In this document: positions 16,562-22,478 of the stretch, in pieces
How the letters are laid out: the number at the start of each line of letters is the position of its first letter
Numbering within the stretch: position 1 is the first letter of the stretch
DNA from: Armatimonadota bacterium
Lineage (GTDB): Bacteria > Armatimonadota > Hebobacteria > GCA-020354555 > CP070648
DNA length: 37,384 nucleotides
Direction of reading: 5' to 3'
NCBI GenBank assembly: GCA_035527535.1
Contig: DATLAK010000065.1
Coordinates: 1 to 37,384, forward strand
Notes under the pieces: model-generated
Databases searched by the model: none
Seen by the model: the letters and a program-made list of their open reading frames with translations, nothing else
Told to the model about the DNA's origin: nothing
Program-made: the position numbers and the translations under genes

Positions 16562-17074
16562 GGTCGTTCCTCTTGAAAAGCCGCGGTCTTGCCCGTGCTG
16601 GCGGCAAGGCGGTGGCGAGTGGTCTTTTCCCCCGCAACGGAAACATGCTATCATAATGCGTCACCGTTGACAAGGCAGACCTGGCGCTAACGGTTACCCA
16701 GTTTTCGATCAGGCCGCAGCGAGATTCTTCACTTCGCGCGGCCGCGCGACTCGCGCGAGCACGCTCCGTTCAGAATGACACCACCAGACCGTTGTCACTC
16801 TGAGCGGCTAGGCCCGGAGGGCCGCCACGGCGGCCGCTCCGCGACCTAGCCGCGTTAGCGAAGAGTCTCGCCTGCGCAATAGCGCAAAGTGGGTAACTGT
16901 CAGAGACCTGGCGGGCGGGTGGAAACGGACAGGTTGATTGTTACCCCCTGGGAGAGACGTTGCGGGCCACCCGACGCAGACCAACGAAATTCGGTCATAC
17001 CACGGCCGGCCGTGAGCGGCCGGCCCTGGGGCCGGAGCCGAGGGACCGCCACGGCCGTAACGAGAGATAATAAG
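16562..17074. other. 513-base divergent intergenic region, rpmB / CBS-DUF1385
   Basis: No gene is seen. It contains a TATGAT hexamer (16650-16655, minus strand) suitable for rpmB but without a well-spaced -35, a GTCATTC-type repeat remnant (16726-16779), and a cloverleaf repeat (16806-16851). There is also a long imperfect inverted repeat, GGGTAACTGTC with GACAG and GTTACCC (16891-16946), and a 9-base perfect hairpin GGCCGGCCG/CGGCCGGCC (17004-17025) just before the CBS-DUF1385 gene. Confidence 0.5.
16806..16851. repeat. cloverleaf palindromic repeat, copy A
   Basis: 46 bases. The outer stem is GGCTAGG/CCTAGCC, extended by C-G. The arms are CCC-GGA-GGG, CCGCC-AC-GGCGG and CGC-TCC-GCG. It shares the stem and central arm with the copies at 26049, 26844 and 34223. 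Confidence 0.75.
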
Positions 17075-18304
17075 ATGATGCGCGTTACCCCGGACATGAC
17101 GATAGAAACCCTGGCTCGTCCCTGCCGGGCGCTGGAGGCAAGCGACAGACTGGGCCGAGCGGTGGAGGTTTTGCGCCAGGCGGGGCTGCCGGCGCTGCCA
17201 GTGTTCGCCATGGGGCGCCTGCTGGGCATGGTCAGTGCGGGCGACATCATGCGCCTCATCACCCGCGAGGCCGCGCACGGCGATGTCGAGGCTCTGCGCA
17301 CCATGCCCGTGAGCTGCGCGATGGCCTCGCCCGTGGTCGCGGTGTACAGCGGCCAGAGCCTGGAAGCGGTGCGCGACTTGCTTGCCTCCTCCGGTCTGCG
17401 CGTGCTGCCGGTGATGGACGCGGTCGGCGCCTTCCGCGGGGTGGTGACGCGCGCCGACGTCATGTCGGCCCTGCTCGGGGTGACCACGCCACCTCACGTT
17501 GGCGGGCTGGCAACGCCGCTCGGCGTGTTCCTGACCACGGGGCACGTGCGCGGCGGCGCCGGCAATCTGGGGCTGGTGCTGACCGGCATGACCTTGGTGG
17601 CGCTGTTTGTGGCGGCGAGCTTCCTGAGCACCCTGGCAGCGCTCGCCATCGAAGCCTGGCGCGGGGTGCCGCTGTTCGCGCTCGCCCTCAACCAGAACGT
17701 GATGGTGAACCACCTTTACGCGGGGGCGATGGTGGCGGGATACGGGAGCTTCGCCCTGCTGGTGCTGCAGCTCGTCATCTTCTTCATCATGCTGCGATTG
17801 GCGCCGCTGACCGGCACTCACGCGGCGGAGCACATGGTGGTGCACGCGATCGAGGACGGCGACGAGCTGACGCCCGAGCGGGTGGCGCTCAAGCCGCGCG
17901 TGCATCCGCGCTGTGGCACGAACCTGATGGCGCTGATGTTCATCCTCCTCGCCGGCGGATCGGTGATCATGTCCATGGAGGGGCGCCTGGGCGGCCTCGG
18001 CTCGCTGCTCGGCATCGCGGTCCTGCTCACGATCGTCTATCTCGCGTGGCGCGGCGTGGGCGCGGGGCTGCAGCGCTTCATCACCACCCGCCGCCCCAGC
18101 CGCCGCCAGATCGAGGGCGCCATCGCCGCCGCCGAGCAACTGCTGGCCCGCTACCAACGCAACCCGTCGCATCGCGCTCAGGGCGTCGCTCGCCTGTGGA
18201 ACATGGGCATGATCCAGGTCGGCGCCGGCTTCATCGCCGCCTGGACCGCCGCCGACTACCTGTCCGAGTGGCTCCGCCTCGGTTTGCTGCCCTTCGGCCG
18301 CTGA
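17075..18304 (+). CDS. CBS-domain pair fused to DUF1385 membrane protein
   Basis: 409 residues from ATG 17075; the ribosome-binding site is weak. Two CBS domains (about residues 8-62 and 73-132; LPALPVFAMGRLLGMVSAGDIM and LRVLPVMDAVGAFRGVVTRADVM) usually bind adenine nucleotides. The rest matches DUF1385: membrane segments near 160-190 and 222-245, then the family motifs AAEHMVVHAIEDG (about 250) and HPRCGTN (about 277), and two more membrane segments. The His/Glu/Cys residues suggest a metal or small-ligand site, but DUF1385 has no established activity. The fusion suggests nucleotide-controlled membrane function, which is inference. Confidence 0.8.
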   Translation: MMRVTPDMTIETLARPCRALEASDRLGRAVEVLRQAGLPALPVFAMGRLLGMVSAGDIMRLITREAAHGDVEALRTMPVSCAMASPVVAVYSGQSLEAVRDLLASSGLRVLPVMDAVGAFRGVVTRADVMSALLGVTTPPHVGGLATPLGVFLTTGHVRGGAGNLGLVLTGMTLVALFVAASFLSTLAALAIEAWRGVPLFALALNQNVMVNHLYAGAMVAGYGSFALLVLQLVIFFIMLRLAPLTGTHAAEHMVVHAIEDGDELTPERVALKPRVHPRCGTNLMALMFILLAGGSVIMSMEGRLGGLGSLLGIAVLLTIVYLAWRGVGAGLQRFITTRRPSRRQIEGAIAAAEQLLARYQRNPSHRAQGVARLWNMGMIQVGAGFIAAWTAADYLSEWLRLGLLPFGR

Positions 18305-18429
18305 CGGTTGCCAGCGGCGCCGAGGCGCTGACGCCCGCGGCGGCGCCCGCGGGCAGGTGCCGCGGGGGAAGGCGCCCCCCCCACGGAATCCGCTCGCCGC
18401 ATGGGCAGGAGGAGATCGAGGACCACCGG

Positions 18430-20097
18430 ATGATCAAGGAGCTACTGCGGGAGATACTGCGAAGGGCCCTCGACGAGGCGGTCACGGCGGGCGAGCTGAG
18501 GCCGGTGGGCGCGCCCGAGATCGAGCTCCTGGATCCTCCCGATCCTCGCTTCGGCGATTTCTCGACGAATCTGGCCATGGTTGCCGCCAAGGCGCAAGCG
18601 CGCGCGCCGCGGGAGGTCGCGCAGGCGTTGGTCGCGCGGCTGGAGGATGACCTCATCGAGCGGGCCGAGATCGCGGGCCCCGGCTTCATCAACTTCTATC
18701 TCAAGCCGACGTGGCTGGATGACGTCGTGTGCGCCATCCACGCGCAGGGCGAGCGCTACGGTGGGCGTGATGACGGCGGCGGCGAGCGCATCCTGCTTGA
18801 ATTCGTCAGCGCCAACCCGACCGGGCCCTTGAATGTGGTCAATGGGCGCGCGGCGGCCATCGGCGACACGCTGGCGCGCCTGCTGGAGTTGCGCGGCTAT
18901 CGGGTCTCCCGCGAATACTACATCAACGATGCCGCCAGCAGCACCCAGGTGCAGAAGCTTGCGCTGTCACTCGACGCACGCTACTGCCAGGCCCTGGGGC
19001 AGGATAAGCCGGTCCCCGAGGACGGCTACAAAGGCGAGTACCTGGCGCAGATGGCGCGCGAGCTGATCGCCGTCGCCGGCGACCGCTACCTGAGCCTGCC
19101 CGAGGCCGAACGCTTGGCGGCCTGCACCGCGTTTGCGGAGCGCGGCTTCGTTGAGAACCACCGCCATGTGCTGGAGACTTTCGGCGTGGCTTTCGACAAC
19201 TGGTTCCGCGAGAGCTCCTTGTTTGACAGCGGCGAGGTGGAACAGGTCATCGCCCGCCTCAAGGAACTCGGCCACACCTACGAAGCGGACGGAGCGGTGT
19301 GGCTGCGTGCGACGGCTTTCGGCGATGATAAGGACCGGGTCCTCGTGCGCAGCAACGGCAAGCCCATGTATGTCGCCTCCGACGCGGCCTATCACAGAAA
19401 CAAGTTTGACCGCGGCTTCTCGCGGCTGATAGACATCGTTGGTCCCGACCATCATGGGTGGGTCGCGCGTACGCGGGCGGCCGTCGCGGCGATCGGCTGC
19501 GCGGTGGACCGACTGGAGATTATCATCACCGGGACGCTGCGCCTGTTCAGGGGCGGCGACTTGGCTCACATGTCCAAGCGCGCCGGCGACATCATCACCT
19601 TGGAGGAGGTGCTGGAGCAGGTCGGCGCCGACGCCGCGCGCTACTTCTTCCTCATGCGCTCCACCGACAGCCCGCTCGATTTCGACCTCGACCTGGCGGT
19701 GCGCCAGTCGCCCGAGAATCCGGTTTACTATGTGCAGTACGGCCACGCGCGTATCTGCAGCATTCTGCGCAACGCCGAGGAGAAGGGAGTCGCTCTCCCC
19801 GACCCGCGCGCGGCAGATTTGACCCTGCTGCGCGAACCCGATGAGCTGGCGCTCATGCGCAAGCTGGCCGCCTTCCCGGAAGAGGTGGAAATGGCAGCTA
19901 GACTCTACGAGCCGCACCGCATGACGCGCTACGCATCCGAGGTGGCGACGGCCTTTCACGTCTTCTACACCAATTGCCGCGTTCTCGGCGACGATCCGAA
20001 GCTGACCGCCGCGCGGCTGACGCTGGTGGGGGCGGCGCTTATCGTCCTGCGAAACGTCCTGCGCCTGCTGGGCGTCAGCGCCCCGGAGCGGATGTAG
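18430..20097 (+). CDS. argS: arginyl-tRNA synthetase with altered HIGH motif
   Basis: This 555-residue class I enzyme charges tRNA-Arg. The ATG at 18430 has GAGG eight bases upstream. An N-terminal Add-1-type tRNA-binding domain (FGDFSTNLAM, then GPGFINFYL) leads into the catalytic domain EFVSANPTGPL. The usual HVGH signature reads Asn135-Val-Val-Asn138. The KMSKS-like loop is intact (HMSKRAGD, 380-386), and the C-terminal domain (FDLDLA, ENPVYYVQYGHARI) is normal. The gene is full length with good codon use, so it looks functional. Its TAG stop lies inside a perfect palindrome. Confidence 0.93.
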   Translation: MIKELLREILRRALDEAVTAGELRPVGAPEIELLDPPDPRFGDFSTNLAMVAAKAQARAPREVAQALVARLEDDLIERAEIAGPGFINFYLKPTWLDDVVCAIHAQGERYGGRDDGGGERILLEFVSANPTGPLNVVNGRAAAIGDTLARLLELRGYRVSREYYINDAASSTQVQKLALSLDARYCQALGQDKPVPEDGYKGEYLAQMARELIAVAGDRYLSLPEAERLAACTAFAERGFVENHRHVLETFGVAFDNWFRESSLFDSGEVEQVIARLKELGHTYEADGAVWLRATAFGDDKDRVLVRSNGKPMYVASDAAYHRNKFDRGFSRLIDIVGPDHHGWVARTRAAVAAIGCAVDRLEIIITGTLRLFRGGDLAHMSKRAGDIITLEEVLEQVGADAARYFFLMRSTDSPLDFDLDLAVRQSPENPVYYVQYGHARICSILRNAEEKGVALPDPRAADLTLLREPDELALMRKLAAFPEEVEMAARLYEPHRMTRYASEVATAFHVFYTNCRVLGDDPKLTAARLTLVGAALIVLRNVLRLLGVSAPERM

Positions 20098-20121
20098 GGG
20101 CAAGGCATGCCTTGCCCCTAC
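20094..20121. repeat. 28-base perfect palindrome over the argS stop codon
   Basis: GTAGGGGCAAGGCA is followed immediately by its exact complement. The argS TAG is bases two to four of the palindrome. It could fold at the 3' end of the argS mRNA as a terminator or stabilising hairpin, but there is no T-tract. A relative, GTAGGGGCGCAC-GGC-GTGCGCCC, is at 20165-20185. Confidence 0.7.
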
Positions 20122-20123
20122 GT

Positions 20124-20147
20124 GTGGCACAGCCGCCCTCGGCTGTG
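20124..20147 (-). repeat. CACAGsCG-type hairpin repeat, left copy
   Basis: Read on the minus strand it is CACAGCCG-AGGG-CGGCTGTG followed by CCAC, an 8-base perfect stem. The copy at 21341-21364 is identical except for a compensated base pair (C-G changed to G-C). The two lie in inverted orientation around the nuclease-like gene. Confidence 0.65.
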
Positions 20148-20164
20148 ACCGCGCCCTACGCAGG

Positions 20165-20185
20165 GTAGGGGCGCACGGCGTGCGC
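20165..20185. repeat. GTAGGGGC-type hairpin before the nuclease-like gene
   Basis: GGGCGCAC-GGC-GTGCGCCC preceded by GTAG. It is the same type as the ahcY-leader hairpin and the argS-end palindrome. Confidence 0.55.
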
Positions 20186-20208
20186 CCATTCCGTCCAGGA
20201 GGGGTATC

Positions 20209-21288
20209 ATGGCCAAGCTATGGCAGATCGCTGCGGGTGAACGTACCCGCTACTACGGCGATTGGTTCCTCGAGCACGACGTGATGTTCATGGGGCCGGG
20301 ACGGCACGGCTGTTATGCGGAGAACGAGGCCAAGTACGGCCAACTGAGGAATGGGTTGCGCCGCTTCGTCGACGTCAAGAAAGTGCAGCCTGGCGACGTT
20401 GTCCTCTTGCGCTGCGGCCAGAGGGCCAAGGCCATCGGACTGGTATTCGGGGACTATGCGTGGCGTGAGACTTTCGACGACGTGCACGGGTGGGACCTGC
20501 AGCACACTCGAAGAGTGATCTGGCAGGAAGACCTGAAGGATGAGCTGAATCGGGTCCAGCCCGAGGAAGGCTTCTTCCGTTCGAAGCAGGCCGCGACGTT
20601 CTCCGCGGTGAACGATCCGAAGGTCATCGAGCAGATAGAGCCGCTTGGCGGGCGCTGTCAACCGAGGGAACTGAAGCGGCTGCCCGAGGTTCCCCGCGAG
20701 GTCTCCCGTCCGCTGGAACTGCCCGAACTCGGACGCGAGCTCTACTCGCGCGGCATCCCGAACGACGCGGTGGACAGAGCACTGTCGGCAATCGAGCGGC
20801 AGCGGCAGCTATGGCAATGGTATGACGAGCACGGGCAAGCAAGCGGGCGACCGACGGAGCACGAAGTCGTCGCGCACCTGGTGTTGCCGCTATTGCTCGC
20901 GCTCGGCTGGTCGGAGCAACTGCTGGCGATCGAATGGAATCGAATTGATCTCGCGGGCTTCTTTCGCACACCGACGCGCAAGGAGGACTGTGTCCTCGCG
21001 TGTGAGGCCAAGGGAATGGGGCACGGGTTGCAGGATGAGAGGACATTCGACCAGGCGAAGAAGCACACGCACGGGCTTGCCCGGTGCGGAAGACTGCTGC
21101 TCACTAACGGCGCCAGGTTCTATCTGTACGAGCGACAAGGAGACAAGTGGTGCGACCAGCCCGCCGGTTATCTCAACATCAACCGGATTCGCACCGCGCA
21201 CCTCGTGCCGACCAACACCAACGCCGTGGATACCATCGAGGCCCTGACGCCGGCCGGAGTCCTACGCCCATTGAAAACGGCATCGTGA
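20209..21288 (+). CDS. PD-(D/E)XK nuclease-like protein with N-terminal PUA/EVE-like domain
   Basis: 359 residues from ATG 20209, with GGAGGGG six bases upstream. Residues about 1-110 (MGPGRHGCY, KKVQPGDVVLLRCGQRAKAIGLVFGDY) resemble small beta-barrel PUA/EVE-type readers of nucleic acid. Residues about 220-335 resemble the N-terminal nuclease domain of type I restriction HsdR-like proteins. PTEHEVVAHLVLPLLLALGW is followed by Asp-Cys-Val-Leu-Ala-Cys-Glu-Ala-Lys (about 261-269), the D...ExK arrangement, and ARCGRLLLTNGARFYLYE. No methyltransferase, specificity or helicase subunit is adjacent. A stand-alone defence nuclease is plausible, but the function is not established. Confidence 0.6.
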   Translation: MAKLWQIAAGERTRYYGDWFLEHDVMFMGPGRHGCYAENEAKYGQLRNGLRRFVDVKKVQPGDVVLLRCGQRAKAIGLVFGDYAWRETFDDVHGWDLQHTRRVIWQEDLKDELNRVQPEEGFFRSKQAATFSAVNDPKVIEQIEPLGGRCQPRELKRLPEVPREVSRPLELPELGRELYSRGIPNDAVDRALSAIERQRQLWQWYDEHGQASGRPTEHEVVAHLVLPLLLALGWSEQLLAIEWNRIDLAGFFRTPTRKEDCVLACEAKGMGHGLQDERTFDQAKKHTHGLARCGRLLLTNGARFYLYERQGDKWCDQPAGYLNINRIRTAHLVPTNTNAVDTIEALTPAGVLRPLKTAS

Positions 21289-21340
21289 CCCCGCGCGACG
21301 GCTGCAAACGAGTTTCGCGGTGTTGGGCCGCCTACGAGAT

Positions 21341-21364
21341 CACAGGCGAGGGCGCCTGTGCCAC
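21341..21364 (+). repeat. CACAGsCG-type hairpin repeat, right copy
   Basis: CACAGGCG-AGGG-CGCCTGTG followed by CCAC, with an 8-base perfect stem. It is the inverted partner of the copy at 20124-20147, with the nuclease-like gene between them. Confidence 0.65.
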
Positions 21365-21460
21365 ATGAGCATGCGCCCTCTCCCGGCAGGCTTGGTCGCG
21401 CCGTCGGCGAATAACGCGCTGCCGGAGTTGCCGGTAAGACCCGAGACCATGGAGAGAGGG

Positions 21461-22402
21461 ATGCCTGAGGTAGTATGCGTGGGGATACTGGTAGCCGACG
21501 TTCTCGCCAAGCCGGTAGACGTCTTCCCCGAGCGGGGACGGCTCACGCTGGTGGACCGCATGGAACTGCACACCGGCGGCTGCGCGGCCAATACCGCCGT
21601 CGGCCTGGCGCGGGTGGGAGTGTCGACGGGCCTCATCGGCAGGGTGGGCGATGACGGTTTCGGCGATTTCTACATGTCGGCGATGCAGCGCGAGGCGGTT
21701 GACGCCTGCGGTATCATCCGCGACCCCGCCGCCAACACCTCCAGCACCATGGTGCTGGTGCACGGCGACGGCGAGCGCTCTTTCATTCACTGTCTGGGGG
21801 CCAATGCGGCGCTGCGCGCGCAGGACGTTGATCTCGACGCCATCGCCGGGGCCAAGGTTCTGCACGTGGCCGGGACCTTCCTGATGCCCGCGCTGGACGG
21901 CGAGCCGACGGCGCGGCTGCTGCGGGAGGCGAAGCGGCGCGGAATCATTACCAGCCTCGACACCGCCTGGGACAGCACCGGTCGCTGGATGGAGCTGATC
22001 GAGCCCGCGCTGCCCCACCTCGACTACTTCGTGCCCAGCATCGAGGAAGCACGCAGGATCACCGGCGCCGACGATCCCGCGGACATCGCGCAGGTGCTGT
22101 TTGGCCACGGCGTCGGGGTGGTAGCGCTGAAGATGGGAGACGCCGGCTGCTACGTCGCCAGCCGCGATCAGCGCCTGCGCCTGCCCTCCTTCGAGGTGGC
22201 GACGGTTGACGCCACCGGCGCGGGCGACGCTTTCGCGGCCGGCTTCCTGGCGGGAGTGGTCGAGGGCTGGAGCCTGGAGCAGACCGCGCGTTTCGCCAAT
22301 GCCGTCGGCGCGCTGTGCGTGCTGGCGGTGGGGACAACCGCCGGCATCAAGAACATGGACGAAACGCGGGAGTTCATGGCGTCGGCGCGTCTTCGGCAGT
22401 AG
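21461..22402 (+). CDS. PfkB-family carbohydrate kinase
   Basis: 313 residues. The ATG at 21461, with GGAG six bases upstream, is chosen over ATG 21449. This cytosolic ATP-dependent sugar or nucleoside kinase has the two PfkB signatures: GGCAANTAVGLARVGV (about residues 43-58) and DATGAGDAFAAGFLAG near residue 250, with the catalytic Asp in GAGD. TSLDTAWDSTGRW and VPSIEEARRITG are typical of the ribokinase-like group. The substrate cannot be assigned from sequence. It ends 76 bases before the next gene. Confidence 0.88.
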   Translation: MPEVVCVGILVADVLAKPVDVFPERGRLTLVDRMELHTGGCAANTAVGLARVGVSTGLIGRVGDDGFGDFYMSAMQREAVDACGIIRDPAANTSSTMVLVHGDGERSFIHCLGANAALRAQDVDLDAIAGAKVLHVAGTFLMPALDGEPTARLLREAKRRGIITSLDTAWDSTGRWMELIEPALPHLDYFVPSIEEARRITGADDPADIAQVLFGHGVGVVALKMGDAGCYVASRDQRLRLPSFEVATVDATGAGDAFAAGFLAGVVEGWSLEQTARFANAVGALCVLAVGTTAGIKNMDETREFMASARLRQ

Positions 22403-22478
22403 GGAACCGACGACCGTCGCCCGCAACCACGGGACCGTGCGGGGCGAGACCAAGCTCGCTCCGGTAGCGAGCCACCGT

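Noticed and set aside
16940-17000. Magnesium (M-box) riboswitch before the CBS-DUF1385 gene
   Set aside because: GGGAGAGACGTTGC and GACGC recall parts of an M-box, but the long-range stems and other conserved blocks are not present.
18967-20130. Antisense open frame of 387 codons across argS
   Set aside because: A shadow of the arginyl-tRNA synthetase gene.
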